Shown: positions 5,317 to 13,885 of the stretch, in pieces | How the letters are laid out: every line of letters begins with the position of its first letter | How positions within the stretch are numbered: position 1 is the first letter of the stretch | NCBI GenBank assembly: GCA_001830425.1 | Contig: MIAA01000027.1 | Coordinates: 14,096 to 64,231 of the forward strand | Direction of reading: 5' to 3' | DNA length: 50,136 bases | From: Rhodospirillales bacterium RIFCSPLOWO2_02_FULL_58_16 | Lineage (GTDB): Bacteria > Pseudomonadota > Alphaproteobacteria > Rhodospirillales > 2-02-FULL-58-16 | Position numbers and translations under genes: made by a program | Notes under the pieces: model-generated | Database searches by the model: none | Told to the model about the DNA's origin: nothing | Seen by the model: the letters and a program-made list of their open reading frames with translations, nothing else

Positions 5317-7035
5317 ATGCCGAAAAAGGATTGTGACGCTCACCCGAAGTTCCCGGCCAACCCTTCCCGAACCGGCGGGCGTCTGGTTGTCGCCTCCCTG
5401 CTCGCCCACGGCGTCGATGCCGTGTTCTGCGTACCCGGCGAGAGCTACCTGGAGGTGCTGGACGCGCTGCATGACGTAAGCGACCGGATCAGGCTGATCG
5501 CCTGCCGCCACGAGCACGGCGCCTCCAATATGGCCGAGGCCTACGCCAAGCTCACCGGCAAGCCCGGCGTCTGCATGGCGACTCGCGGACCCGGCGCCTG
5601 CAACGCCGCCATCGGGGCGCATACCGCCTTCCAGGACTCGACGCCGATGATTCTGCTGATCGGACAGGTGGCGCGCCCCAACATAGGCCGCGAGGCCTTC
5701 CAGGAAGTTGACTTCAGGCGCATGTTTGCTCCGCTGGCCAAACGGGTGGAGCAGATTGACGACAGCGGACAGGTTCCCGAAATCATGGCCCGCGCCTTTC
5801 ATGACGCCGTTTCGGGACGCCCCGGCCCGGTAGTGCTGGCATTGCCCGAAGACATGCTGCGCGAGACAACCGGGGCGCCGGACGTCGGCCCTTTCAAGCC
5901 GACCCATGCCGAACCCGACGCCGCCGACATGGAAGCGATGATGAAGCTGCTGGCGAAATCCCGGCGACCTGTGGCAATGCTCGGCGGCGGCGGATGGACT
6001 TCGCAGGCGCGCCTCGACATCGCCTCCTTCGTCGAGGCCAACGCCCTTCCCGTATGCGCCTCGTTCCGCTGCAACGATCTGCCGGACAATCGCCATCCCT
6101 GCTACATCGGCGAGATGGGCATAAGCCCCGACCCGGCGCTGGTCCGGCGCATCAAGGACAGCGACCTGCTGCTGGCGGTGGGGGCGCGACTCGGCGAGAA
6201 AACCACCCAGGGCTATACCCTGATCGGCTGTCCCACGCCCGAACAGACCCTGATCCATGTCTACCCGTCCGCCGAAGAACTTGGGCGCGTCTTTCACCCG
6301 AATCTGGCTATCCATTCGGCTATGGCCGGCTTTGCCGCCGCCGCCGCCGGCCTCAAGCCGATAGCCGGCAGGCAATGGCGCCGGTGGACCGAGGAAGCCC
6401 GCAATGACTACATAAAGAACTTTGAGCCGCCTGCCTCCGGCGGACCATTGGACCTGGGCCGGGTCATGGTCGAGCTGGACAAAATGCTGCCCGCCGATGC
6501 GGTAATCACCGTCGACGCCGGCAACTTCTCGGGCTGGCCGCAGAGGTTTCTTACTTTCGGCGGCGGACGCCGGATGCTGGGGGCGACCAGCGGCGCCATG
6601 GGTTACGGCGTGCCGGCGGCGGTAGCTTCCATGATCGCCGATCCCAAGCGGTGCGCGGTGGGAATGGTCGGCGACGGCGGCTTCGCCATGACCGGCCAGG
6701 AACTGGCGACGGCGGCGCTGTACGGCGTTGCCCCGATAATTCTCGTTTTCAACAACCGCATGTACGGCGCCATCCGCATGCACCAGGAACGCCGCCATCC
6801 GGGGCGCGTCATCGGCACCGACCTCTATGATATCGACTTTGCCGCCCTGGCCGAAGCCTACGGCGCTCACGGCGAAAGGGTAAAGAAAACCGAGGACTTC
6901 GCCCCGGCGTTCTCCCGCGCCCGCGCCTCCGGCAAACCGGCGCTGATCGAGTTGAGATACGATCCCGATATCATCAACACCCGCACCACCCTATCCGCCG
7001 TCAGGGCGGCGGCGCTTCATCCGTCGGCGTCATGA
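5317..7035 (+). CDS. Thiamine diphosphate-dependent enzyme, acetolactate synthase-like
   Basis: A 572-residue three-domain ThDP enzyme of the acetohydroxyacid synthase/oxalyl-CoA decarboxylase superfamily. The N-terminal domain has Cys-Arg-His-Glu-His-Gly-Ala-Ser with the glutamate that activates ThDP. The C-terminal domain has the ThDP/Mg motif beginning Gly-Asp-Gly-Gly-Phe-Ala-Met and ending Phe-Asn-Asn. The ATG at 5317 is preferred: an upstream in-frame TTG at 5266 would add 17 residues unlike the family N-terminus. No small regulatory subunit (ilvN) is adjacent, so this may not be the biosynthetic acetolactate synthase; the true substrate is unclear. It overlaps trmFO by 4 nt (ATGA), so the two are probably cotranscribed. 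Confidence 0.85.
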   Translation: MPKKDCDAHPKFPANPSRTGGRLVVASLLAHGVDAVFCVPGESYLEVLDALHDVSDRIRLIACRHEHGASNMAEAYAKLTGKPGVCMATRGPGACNAAIGAHTAFQDSTPMILLIGQVARPNIGREAFQEVDFRRMFAPLAKRVEQIDDSGQVPEIMARAFHDAVSGRPGPVVLALPEDMLRETTGAPDVGPFKPTHAEPDAADMEAMMKLLAKSRRPVAMLGGGGWTSQARLDIASFVEANALPVCASFRCNDLPDNRHPCYIGEMGISPDPALVRRIKDSDLLLAVGARLGEKTTQGYTLIGCPTPEQTLIHVYPSAEELGRVFHPNLAIHSAMAGFAAAAAGLKPIAGRQWRRWTEEARNDYIKNFEPPASGGPLDLGRVMVELDKMLPADAVITVDAGNFSGWPQRFLTFGGGRRMLGATSGAMGYGVPAAVASMIADPKRCAVGMVGDGGFAMTGQELATAALYGVAPIILVFNNRMYGAIRMHQERRHPGRVIGTDLYDIDFAALAEAYGAHGERVKKTEDFAPAFSRARASGKPALIELRYDPDIINTRTTLSAVRAAALHPSAS

Positions 7036-8369
7036 ATAACTCTCAACCGATTCACATCATCGGCGGCGGTCTGGCCGGCTCGGAAGCCGCCTGGCAGACG
7101 GCCCGTTTAGGCGTTCCGGCGATCATTCACGAGATGCGTCCGAATCGTCTGACCGAGGCTCATGTCACCGGCAACTTGGCCGAACTGGTGTGTTCCAACT
7201 CGTTGCGCTCCGACGATGCCGAATACAACGCCGTCGGCCTGCTGCACGAGGAAATGCGGCGGATGGGATCGCTGATCATGCGCTGCGCCGACGCCAACAA
7301 GGTGCCGGCGGGGGCCGCCCTCGCCGTTGACCGGGAGGGGTTCAGCAAGGCGGTCCAGCAGGCGCTGGAAGACGAACCGCTGGTCACCATCAGGCGCGAG
7401 GAAGTCACCGAATTGGATGACCGGGATTCGGTGATCATCGCCACCGGGCCGCTGACCTCGCCGGCGCTCGCCGAAGCCATCCGCCGGATGACCGGCGAGG
7501 ACTCGCTGGCCTTCTTCGACGCCCTGGCGCCGATTGTTTACAAGGACTCCATCGACTTTACCAAGGCCTGGTTTCAGTCCCGCTACGACAAGGGGGAGGG
7601 CAGCGACTACATCAACTGTCCGTTGGATCATAACCAATACGAGACCTTTGTCGCCGCCCTGACCACCGCCGCCACCGTCGATTTCCGCGACTGGGAGAAG
7701 GACACTCCCTACTTTGAAGGCTGCCTGCCGATCGAGGTGATGGCGTCGCGGGGGCCGCAGACACTGGCCTATGGCCCGATGAAGCCGGTGGGCCTGACCA
7801 ACCCCCGCAACCCGCAGACCAAACCCCGCGCCGTGGTCCAACTGCGTCAGGATAATGCGCTGGGGACGTTGTACAACATGGTCGGTTTCCAGACCAAGAT
7901 GACCCATGGCGAGCAGAAACGCCTTTTCACCACCATCCCCGGCCTGGAAGGGGCCGAGTTCGCCCGCCTCGGCGGTCTGCACCGCAACACTTTCATCAAC
8001 AGCCCCAAACTGCTGGACGGCACGTTGCGTTTACGACAATCCATTCGTTTCGCCGGGCAGATCACCGGCTGCGAAGGCTATGTCGAGAGCGCCGGCGTCG
8101 GCCTGCTGGCCGGCCGTTTTGCCGGTCGGGAGCGTCTTGGCCGGGAGCCGTCGCCGCCGCCGCCGGAAACGGCGCTGGGCGCTATTCTCGGCCACATCAC
8201 CGGCGGCGCCAACCCGGAAACCTTTCAGCCGATGAACGTCAACTTCGGCCTGTTCCCCCCCATCGACGCCAGAAACGACAAGGGCCGCCTGTTAAAAGGC
8301 CGCGACCGCAAACAAGCCATGTCCAAAAGAGCGCTGGACGCGCTGGACGCATGGCTGAAGGCTACTTAA
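7032..8369 (+). CDS. trmFO: tRNA (uracil-54-C5)-methyltransferase, folate/FAD-dependent (TrmFO)
   Basis: A 445-residue TrmFO, which makes ribothymidine-54 in the tRNA T loop using methylenetetrahydrofolate and FADH2. The FAD-binding motif [11 protein letters not shown] lies at 11-21. Family landmarks follow: Cys-Ser-Asn-Ser-Leu-Arg-Ser, Lys-Val-Pro-Ala-Gly, Gly-Gly-Leu-His-Arg-Asn-Thr-Phe and [12 protein letters not shown]. The cysteine in the last of these lies in a conserved functional region. Length is normal. It starts inside the stop of the ThDP-enzyme gene (ATGA overlap). Confidence 0.96.
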   Translation: MNNSQPIHIIGGGLAGSEAAWQTARLGVPAIIHEMRPNRLTEAHVTGNLAELVCSNSLRSDDAEYNAVGLLHEEMRRMGSLIMRCADANKVPAGAALAVDREGFSKAVQQALEDEPLVTIRREEVTELDDRDSVIIATGPLTSPALAEAIRRMTGEDSLAFFDALAPIVYKDSIDFTKAWFQSRYDKGEGSDYINCPLDHNQYETFVAALTTAATVDFRDWEKDTPYFEGCLPIEVMASRGPQTLAYGPMKPVGLTNPRNPQTKPRAVVQLRQDNALGTLYNMVGFQTKMTHGEQKRLFTTIPGLEGAEFARLGGLHRNTFINSPKLLDGTLRLRQSIRFAGQITGCEGYVESAGVGLLAGRFAGRERLGREPSPPPPETALGAILGHITGGANPETFQPMNVNFGLFPPIDARNDKGRLLKGRDRKQAMSKRALDALDAWLKAT

Positions 8370-8458
8370 GCCATATGTCCGGCGATTACGGTTTCCCTTG
8401 TCATGGGGAAATCTGCTATAGTTCCAACCATGCGGCAAGGTTTGAGAAAGGCATCAGC

Positions 8459-9043
8459 GTGGGACGCACGGCGCTAAAGCAGCCACCTGCCCGAATGACG
8501 GTGGAGGAATTCCTGGTCTGGGACGGTGACGCCGACGCTCGATACGAGTTGGTGGGCGGCGAAGTTTTCGCCATGGCTCCGCCGGGACCGGGGCACAGCA
8601 AGATAGCCTTCAACTGCGGTCACGAGATCGCACGCCGGTTGAGGCCTCCATGCGGTGGGTTTTCGGAAGCCGGCATACGAATTCCCGGCAGGGATGACGC
8701 CTACTACCAAGCCGACCTTGCGGTAAGTTGTACGCCGCCGGCAGCCGGTTCTGCTCATGTTTTCGACCCGGTCGTAATTATCGAAATTCTATCGCCGTCT
8801 ACTGCCGCCCATGACCGGGCAATCAAGCTGCCGGACTATCGCAGGATACCATCCGTCAAAGAAATCATTCTTATTTCATCCGATGCCGTCAAGGCGGAAC
8901 AGTGGCGTCGTTCGGCAGAAACCTGGACTGTTATCGACGTGGAGGGGAAAGACGCAGTTCTCCTCCTCTCATCCATCGGCATCGAGATTCTGTTGGGAGC
9001 TGTCTATGAAGGCGTAGCGTTTGAGGCGGATAAAACGGGATGA
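8459..9043 (+). CDS. Uma2 family (PD-(D/E)XK-like) protein, putative endonuclease
   Basis: A 194-residue Uma2/DUF820 protein. After Arg-Met-Thr-Val-Glu-Glu-Phe-Leu it has the family segment Tyr-Glu-Leu-Val-Gly-Gly-Glu-Val. The nuclease-like residues follow: Asp in Gln-Ala-Asp-Leu-Ala-Val, Glu in Ile-Ile-Glu-Ile-Leu-Ser-Pro-Ser-Thr, and Lys in Arg-Ala-Ile-Lys-Leu-Pro-Asp-Tyr. The GTG start at 8459 is chosen because GAGAAAGG lies 7 nt upstream; the longer in-frame reading from 8351 overlaps trmFO and adds residues unlike the family. Biological function of the family is poorly known. It sits alone, convergent with rlmE, with a palindromic repeat in the gap. Confidence 0.82.
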   Translation: MGRTALKQPPARMTVEEFLVWDGDADARYELVGGEVFAMAPPGPGHSKIAFNCGHEIARRLRPPCGGFSEAGIRIPGRDDAYYQADLAVSCTPPAAGSAHVFDPVVIIEILSPSTAAHDRAIKLPDYRRIPSVKEIILISSDAVKAEQWRRSAETWTVIDVEGKDAVLLLSSIGIEILLGAVYEGVAFEADKTG

Positions 9044-9058
9044 TTTTGAAACAGGGCT

Positions 9059-9101
9059 GAGGTCACGCAGCTTGCAAATTCACAATTCAAGACCTGACCT
9101 C
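9059..9101. repeat. 43-bp REP-like palindrome at the uma2/rlmE junction
   Basis: GAGGTCA (9059-9065) and TGACCTC (9095-9101) are perfect inverted ends around a partly palindromic AT-richer core with CTTG...CAAG. It lies between two convergent genes and covers the last codons and stop of rlmE. It resembles short REP-type elements of the 'GGTCAGGTCTTG' kind that I recall from many environmental genomes. Copies elsewhere cannot be checked here. Confidence 0.5.
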
Positions 9102-9817
9102 GATGCGCACTCCCCCTTAAACCCCATCGCCACCAGATACATCTCGGCGGAGTCTGAGCGGCTTGCCGGCGGCTTGGCGTGGCGCACATTTTTGAACAGG
9201 CGGTTGATATCGGCGAGAAGCTGCTGTTCGGTTCCGCCTTGCAGCACCTTGCAGACAAATGCTCCGTCCGCCGCCAGTATCTCGCAGGCGAAGGCGAACG
9301 CCGCCTCGCACAGGCCCATGATCCGCAAGTGATCGGTGGCGGTATGGCCGGTGGCCGGCGACGCCATATCGCAAAGCACCGTATCCGCCGGACCGCCGAG
9401 GGCTTCCCTGATAAGGGCCGGGGCTTGGTCATCAAGGAAGTCACAGTGAATGATCTTGGCGCCGCTTACCGGCTCCATTTCACAAATATCCAACGCCGCC
9501 ACCAAGGCTTCGCCCTTATCCGCCTTCACCCGTTCGACGGCGACCTGGGTCCATCCTCCCGGCGCCGCGCCCAGGTCCACGACTCTTGAGCGCGGCTTGA
9601 GAAAATGGAAACGGTCATCCAGTTCAATCAGCTTGAAGGCGGCGCGGGAGCGATAGCCCCGCCGGGCGGCTTCGGCAACGTAGGGATCGTTGAGTTGGCG
9701 CTTGAGCCAAAGCGTTGAAGAGGTCTTGCGTTTCTTGGCCGTTTTTACACGGGTGGCGACGCCCCGACCGCTTAGACGTACGCCGCCCTTTGAACCCTTG
9801 CCCCGACCGGCGGTCAT
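9080..9817 (-). CDS. rlmE: 23S rRNA (uridine-2552-2'-O)-methyltransferase RlmE (FtsJ/RrmJ)
   Basis: A 245-residue RlmE that methylates U2552 in the A loop of 23S rRNA with S-adenosylmethionine. The SAM motif Val-Val-Asp-Leu-Gly-Ala-Ala-Pro-Gly-Gly-Trp is clear. The Lys-Asp-Lys-Glu catalytic set can be placed: Lys in Ala-Ala-Phe-Lys-Leu, Asp in Leu-Cys-Asp-Met-Ala, Lys in Phe-Val-Cys-Lys-Val and Glu in Ala-Glu-Met-Tyr-Leu. The basic N-terminus (about 1-45) is usual in alphaproteobacteria. The family normally ends near Gly-Phe-Lys-Gly. Here about ten extra residues and the stop lie in a palindromic repeat. It overlaps the upstream ppx/gppA gene by 4 nt. Confidence 0.95.
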   Translation of the reverse strand: MTAGRGKGSKGGVRLSGRGVATRVKTAKKRKTSSTLWLKRQLNDPYVAEAARRGYRSRAAFKLIELDDRFHFLKPRSRVVDLGAAPGGWTQVAVERVKADKGEALVAALDICEMEPVSGAKIIHCDFLDDQAPALIREALGGPADTVLCDMASPATGHTATDHLRIMGLCEAAFAFACEILAADGAFVCKVLQGGTEQQLLADINRLFKNVRHAKPPASRSDSAEMYLVAMGFKGECASRSGLEL

Positions 9818-10854
9818 CGTCCGGCGCCGGAAGAAAGCTCGCCGTCCTCGGCCATCATCCCAAGCAGCAACCCCTCGCGGATGCCGCGATCAGCGGCGCG
9901 CAGCCGCTTCACCGGCCAGCGCCGCAGAATGGCTTCGAGAAAGGCGCACCCCCCCACCGCCAGTTCGGCGCGCTGGCGACCGATACATGGAATGACGGCG
10001 CGCTCGGCGCGGTTCATGGCGGCGAGGCGGGAAGCGATAGCCAGGACAGGCTCAACGTCCATGTCCAGACCATCAACCATGGAGCGGCTGTAGTGCGGCA
10101 GATCCAGATACAGGCCGCCGAGCATAGTCACGGTGCCGGACGTTCCCAGCATCTGAACCTTGCCGCCGGCGATCTCGCCGTAAATCGAGTTCCTGGCGTC
10201 GAAATCCGACAGGCCGGTATCGATCAGCTTCATCATCTCGGCGTAAGAACGGCTTGATATCGCATCGCAGCCGAAACGTTCGGCCAGAGCAACCACGCCT
10301 AATGGAATCGATATCATATCAAGCAATCGCGGCGGTCGGCCTTGGGTCAACTCGATCCACATCAATTCGGTGCTGCCGCCGCCGATATCAACGATCAGCC
10401 CGTAGGGAGTATCGGCGCTCAACAATATTGCGCAACCGGCAAGCGTCAATTCAGATTCTTCCTTGGCCGATATCGTCTCCAGAACGATCCCGGCTTCCGC
10501 CTTAACCTTTTCCGCGAACTCCCGATTGTTGGCGGCGCGACGGCAAGCCTCGGTGGCGACGGCGCGGATTCGACGCACTTTTCCTTTATGTATTTTTGCG
10601 GAACAAACCTTAAGGGCGTCGATAGCGCGTTCAATGGCGGCGTCGCCGAGGCGGGAGCCGGTCGATAATCCCTCGCCCAGGCGGATGATGCGCGAGAATG
10701 AACCAAAAACGCAAAGCTCTCCATTAACGGAGGAAGCCATCAACATGCGGCAATTGCCGGTTCCAAGATCGATTGCCGCGTAAGCGGGCGCGCTACGCAA
10801 GTCGGCGTCGCCGGCGCATTCTTCCTGCGGATAAATCCCCACTTTGCGCGACAC
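9814..10854 (-). CDS. Ppx/GppA family phosphatase (exopolyphosphatase / pppGpp phosphatase)
   Basis: A 346-residue member of the Ppx/GppA family, ASKHA ATPase fold. The phosphate-1 motif Ala-Ile-Asp-Leu-Gly-Thr-Gly-Asn-Cys-Arg lies near the N-terminus and the second motif, Val-Asp-Ile-Gly-Gly-Gly-Ser-Thr-Glu-Leu, mid-protein. It hydrolyses polyphosphate or pppGpp; which one cannot be decided from sequence. Length suggests the short form lacking the C-terminal HD domain. The GTG at 10854 is preferred because a G-rich ribosome-binding site lies about 8 nt upstream and it begins 16 nt after the pssA stop; another GTG is at 10842. The pairing with rlmE (4-nt overlap) is common in alphaproteobacteria. 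Confidence 0.9.
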   Translation of the reverse strand: MSRKVGIYPQEECAGDADLRSAPAYAAIDLGTGNCRMLMASSVNGELCVFGSFSRIIRLGEGLSTGSRLGDAAIERAIDALKVCSAKIHKGKVRRIRAVATEACRRAANNREFAEKVKAEAGIVLETISAKEESELTLAGCAILLSADTPYGLIVDIGGGSTELMWIELTQGRPPRLLDMISIPLGVVALAERFGCDAISSRSYAEMMKLIDTGLSDFDARNSIYGEIAGGKVQMLGTSGTVTMLGGLYLDLPHYSRSMVDGLDMDVEPVLAIASRLAAMNRAERAVIPCIGRQRAELAVGGCAFLEAILRRWPVKRLRAADRGIREGLLLGMMAEDGELSSGAGR

Positions 10855-10870
10855 CCGGATAGCCCCCCAG

Positions 10871-11692
10871 CTATTTGGATAGATTTTCTTTACTTTTATC
10901 ACCGTCGGCAGGATTAACGGCGGCGCCCTGGATGTCTTCCGCCTGACGCTGCAGGGAAGCATAGGCGCGAACGGAGAACGGAATAGTTACAAGGTAGACG
11001 GACAAACTGATCGACAGAGTCGCCCACGGGGCGCTGGCCAGCGAAGCGACAACCAGACCGACGATCAGCATCATCGGCAACACCCAAGGGATGGGAACCT
11101 TGAACTTCTTGAAGGCGAAAGTGGGAATGCGGCTGACCAGCAGTCCCGCCACCGTTACCAGAAAGATCGATGTCACCCACGGCTGCCGGAAAAAGCCATC
11201 GCCTAACTGAAGGGAAAAGATCAACGGCAAAAGCACCAGTCCGGCGCCCGCCGGCGTCGGAACTCCGGTAAAGAAATTATAGGACCAGGGCGGGGCGCCC
11301 GGCTCATCTATATTGGTATTGAAACGCGCCAGCCTGAGCACGCAACACACGCAAAACAACATCACCAGCAACCATCCCGCCCTGCCGGCGTCTTTCATCG
11401 TCCATAGATACAGGATTATCGCCGGCGCCACCCCGAAGCTGACAAAATCGGCCAGCGAGTCCAACTCGGCGCCGAACTTGCTGGTGCCCTTGAGGATGCG
11501 CGCGACGCGACCGTCCAGGGCGTCCAGAATGGCGGCGACGACGATAGCCAGCACCGCATGTTCCCATCTGTCCTGAATGGCGAAGCGGATCGCCGTCAGG
11601 CCGGAGCACATGGCCATAAGAGTGAGGATGTTGGGGATCATCCTGTTGAAGGGAAGCCCCTTCAGGCGAGGGCGGCGAGGGCGTCTTGCCAT
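10871..11692 (-). CDS. pssA: CDP-diacylglycerol-serine O-phosphatidyltransferase
   Basis: A 273-residue integral membrane enzyme that joins CDP-diacylglycerol and serine to give phosphatidylserine. The CDP-alcohol phosphotransferase signature is complete: Asp-Gly-x2-Ala-Arg-x8-Gly-x3-Asp-x3-Asp, within Leu-Asp-Ala-Leu-Asp-Gly-Arg-Val-Ala-Arg and the following Gly-Ala-Glu-Leu-Asp-Ser-Leu-Ala-Asp. Several hydrophobic helices follow. The start ATG at 11692 is 4 nt after the psd stop; the longer open frame upstream is a reading of psd in another frame. The hydrophilic C-terminal tail ends Ser-Lys-Glu-Asn-Leu-Ser-Lys. Confidence 0.95.
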   Translation of the reverse strand: MARRPRRPRLKGLPFNRMIPNILTLMAMCSGLTAIRFAIQDRWEHAVLAIVVAAILDALDGRVARILKGTSKFGAELDSLADFVSFGVAPAIILYLWTMKDAGRAGWLLVMLFCVCCVLRLARFNTNIDEPGAPPWSYNFFTGVPTPAGAGLVLLPLIFSLQLGDGFFRQPWVTSIFLVTVAGLLVSRIPTFAFKKFKVPIPWVLPMMLIVGLVVASLASAPWATLSISLSVYLVTIPFSVRAYASLQRQAEDIQGAAVNPADGDKSKENLSK

Positions 11693-11696
11693 GTTT

Positions 11697-12380
11697 CTAA
11701 CGCACCTCCCCGACGCGCGGCGGTTCCTTGGCGTTGATGTCGGCGATGACGGTCTCTCCGGCCGTCGTAAGTTGTCCGACGGCGACCAGCGGCGACACGC
11801 CCTCGGGCAGGTAGACATCGACCCTGCTGCCGAAACGGATAAGACCGAAACGCTCACCGGCGCGCACCGTCTGATTTTCACTGAGCAGGCACAGGATGCG
11901 CCTGGCGACCAGTCCGGCAATCTGGACGAAGGCGATGTCGTGACCTTCCGCCGTTTTCATGCGTACGCCCTGGCGTTCGTTGAACTTGCTGGCCTTATCC
12001 AGCGAGGCGTTGAAAAACTTGCCCGGCGTATAGACCAGCTTGGTGATGACGCCGTCGCACGGCGCCCGATTCACATGAACGTTAAAGACATTCATAAAGA
12101 TACAAACCCGCAGCCTCGCTTCGTCGCCCATATCCAGTTCCGGCGGCGGCGGCGCCCGGTCGATAAACTGAACAACGCCGTCGGCGGGGCTGACGATCAG
12201 CCCTTGACGGGTCGGCGTCACCCGCTGCGGATCGCGAAAGAAATAGACGCACCACAGGGTCAAAACAACGCCGACCCAGCCCAGGGGCCGGGCGACAAGG
12301 GCCAACGCCACAGAGACCGCCGCGAACAAAGCGATAAACGGCAGACCGGCGCGGTTGACGGGAACCAGGATGGTTTTCAA
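11697..12380 (-). CDS. psd: Phosphatidylserine decarboxylase proenzyme
   Basis: A 227-residue short-form (PSD-A type) decarboxylase that turns phosphatidylserine into phosphatidylethanolamine. Two N-terminal membrane helices (about 12-48) are followed by Phe-Phe-Arg-Asp-Pro, Val-Ser-Pro-Ala-Asp-Gly-Val-Val and Phe-Asn-Val-His-Val-Asn-Arg-Ala-Pro. The autocleavage site is Arg-Phe-Gly-Ser-Arg-Val-Asp, where the serine becomes the pyruvoyl group. It overlaps the upstream LysM gene by 4 nt and is followed by pssA after 4 nt, so decarboxylase and synthase are made together. Confidence 0.95.
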   Translation of the reverse strand: MKTILVPVNRAGLPFIALFAAVSVALALVARPLGWVGVVLTLWCVYFFRDPQRVTPTRQGLIVSPADGVVQFIDRAPPPPELDMGDEARLRVCIFMNVFNVHVNRAPCDGVITKLVYTPGKFFNASLDKASKFNERQGVRMKTAEGHDIAFVQIAGLVARRILCLLSENQTVRAGERFGLIRFGSRVDVYLPEGVSPLVAVGQLTTAGETVIADINAKEPPRVGEVR

Positions 12381-13408
12381 TCTTTGTTTCCTTGTTTTGA
12401 CGGCAAGGTAAAAATTTGTCCCGGATAAATCAGGTCCGGGTTTTTGATCTGCTCTGCATTGGCCTCATATATGACGGTAAACTGCGTTCCTTGACCATAG
12501 GTATTGCGGGCGATGCGCCACAAACTGTTGCCGGGCTGGACAATAACGGTAGCGGCATTTTTTTCCTTCGGCGATTCGGCGCGGGTGAAAGGAATTTCAA
12601 TCCGCGCCAGCACCTTGCCGGCGGCATCCACCTGATCGGCCCTAAGGGAGTAGTCGCCGGGCGCGATCACTGATTGGGGACTCATGCGCCAGCCGCCGTC
12701 GCCGCCGGCCCGGACGCGGCCGATAAGGCCGTTGTTCAGGTAAATTTGCAGTAATCCGCCGGCCGCCGCACGACCGCTGATAAACAGTTTGCCGGAGTCG
12801 CCATAGTCGATGGAGTCGATGGAAATGGAGAAGATATTTTCTTTTGCCGAAGGCGTCGGTTTCTGCAACACGACGCCGGCGCCCTGACCGTCCTTGGCGA
12901 CCTTCACCGCCAAGGCCTGGGACGGCTCCGCCGTTTCACGACCGGCAATATCCTTGTTCTTCTCCGGCGCCACCAGCACGACCATATCCGCAGAGGCCAG
13001 CGGCGCCGCCCCCCCAAAACGCATTTCCAGGCTTAGTTGGTGGCTGCCCGGCTCCAGCGGCTTGGCGGGAATAAACACCCATTCGCCGCTCTCATCGGCA
13101 GTAACAACTCCGATTTCCTTGCCGTCGTCCAGGATGGCGACGACGCTGCCGGGCATAGCCCTTCCGGCAATGACGGTATCTCCCTTGGGGTTGATGCGGG
13201 CAATGTCAAAACTCGGCGGAACGACAGGAGCGGCTTTTGCGGGTTGTTCAGGCTTTGTCGCGGGAGCCGCCTTCTGTTTTGCGGGCGGTCGGGCATTTTG
13301 CATATCGTCGCCGCCGTTCCGCCACAGGGGGAAGTTCAATCCGATGGCGACGGCGACGACGCCGGCGCCGATAACGGCGAGCAACAGCGGACGATTCACT
13401 AAAATCAC
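12377..13408 (-). CDS. Membrane-anchored LysM-domain protein with Ig-like repeats
   Basis: A 343-residue protein. Residues 5-25 are one membrane helix (uncleaved signal anchor). A Pro/Ala/Lys-rich linker follows, then two similar Ig-like segments: one containing [10 protein letters not shown], the other [10 protein letters not shown], each ending in a Gly-x-Trp beta hairpin. The C-terminal LysM domain (about 290-338) opens [11 protein letters not shown] and ends Tyr-Pro-Gly-Gln-Ile-Phe-Thr-Leu-Pro. It probably binds peptidoglycan from the inner membrane. The 4-nt overlap with psd links it to phosphatidylethanolamine synthesis. Confidence 0.88.
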   Translation of the reverse strand: MILVNRPLLLAVIGAGVVAVAIGLNFPLWRNGGDDMQNARPPAKQKAAPATKPEQPAKAAPVVPPSFDIARINPKGDTVIAGRAMPGSVVAILDDGKEIGVVTADESGEWVFIPAKPLEPGSHQLSLEMRFGGAAPLASADMVVLVAPEKNKDIAGRETAEPSQALAVKVAKDGQGAGVVLQKPTPSAKENIFSISIDSIDYGDSGKLFISGRAAAGGLLQIYLNNGLIGRVRAGGDGGWRMSPQSVIAPGDYSLRADQVDAAGKVLARIEIPFTRAESPKEKNAATVIVQPGNSLWRIARNTYGQGTQFTVIYEANAEQIKNPDLIYPGQIFTLPSKQGNKD

Positions 13409-13495
13409 CTCAAGCCAAGCGCGTCCCTGATCGGAACCGCCATAAACTTACGTCGTTTACATTAATACGGCGCTTCATACGGCGCAACGCCTGCC

Positions 13496-13876
13496 CTACT
13501 TCTTGCCGGGCATTATGAGTTTTTTCGCCATCAGATGGAGCCTGAGCCTGTCATCGGGGCTGAGGTCGCCGAGGACTTTTGCCTTGTCGCGCTGAGTCGC
13601 CAGGGCCTGACGGATCAATGCCCGGCGGGTGTCCGTTATTTTCGGGCTGCTGCCGCCGCCGGGCGGCGCTGGTCGCCCCTGAGCCGCAGGCGCCGCATTC
13701 AAGGTTCCTTCGTCAAGGGCCTTCTCCAGTCTGGTTAAAGCATCAAACAGACGATCCGGCTCGACCGGCTTCGCAACTCTCTCGTCCGGACACAGTAATT
13801 CATTCTGGTTTTTGGGAGCGGCGCTTTTCCCCGTGACCAGCGACATTATGGCCTTGGAGACAAATTTCTTCAGCAT
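13496..13876 (-). CDS. Hypothetical protein, 126 residues
   Basis: I do not recognise this protein. The N-terminus is a basic amphipathic stretch (Met-Leu-Lys-Lys-Phe-Val-Ser-Lys-Ala-Ile). Residues 35-60 form a likely helix (Asp-Arg-Leu-Phe-Asp-Ala-Leu-Thr-Arg-Leu-Glu-Lys-Ala-Leu). Residues 60-80 are an Ala/Gly/Pro-rich linker, and the C-terminal 45 residues are helical and basic, ending Met-Pro-Gly-Lys-Lys. There is no signal peptide. It starts 9 nt after the stop of the 402-residue unknown gene on the same strand, so the two are probably coexpressed and may interact. Compositional periodicity and codon use support a real gene. Confidence 0.7.
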   Translation of the reverse strand: MLKKFVSKAIMSLVTGKSAAPKNQNELLCPDERVAKPVEPDRLFDALTRLEKALDEGTLNAAPAAQGRPAPPGGGSSPKITDTRRALIRQALATQRDKAKVLGDLSPDDRLRLHLMAKKLIMPGKK

Positions 13877-13885
13877 GGCCGTTGG

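Noticed and set aside
5191-6870. Long minus-strand open frame of 559 codons
   Set aside because: It lies entirely antisense to the ThDP enzyme, with low-complexity Gly/His/Arg-rich translation typical of a GC-rich shadow frame.
11693-11920. N-terminal extension of pssA
   Set aside because: These codons read psd in another frame; the ATG at 11692 gives the normal protein start.
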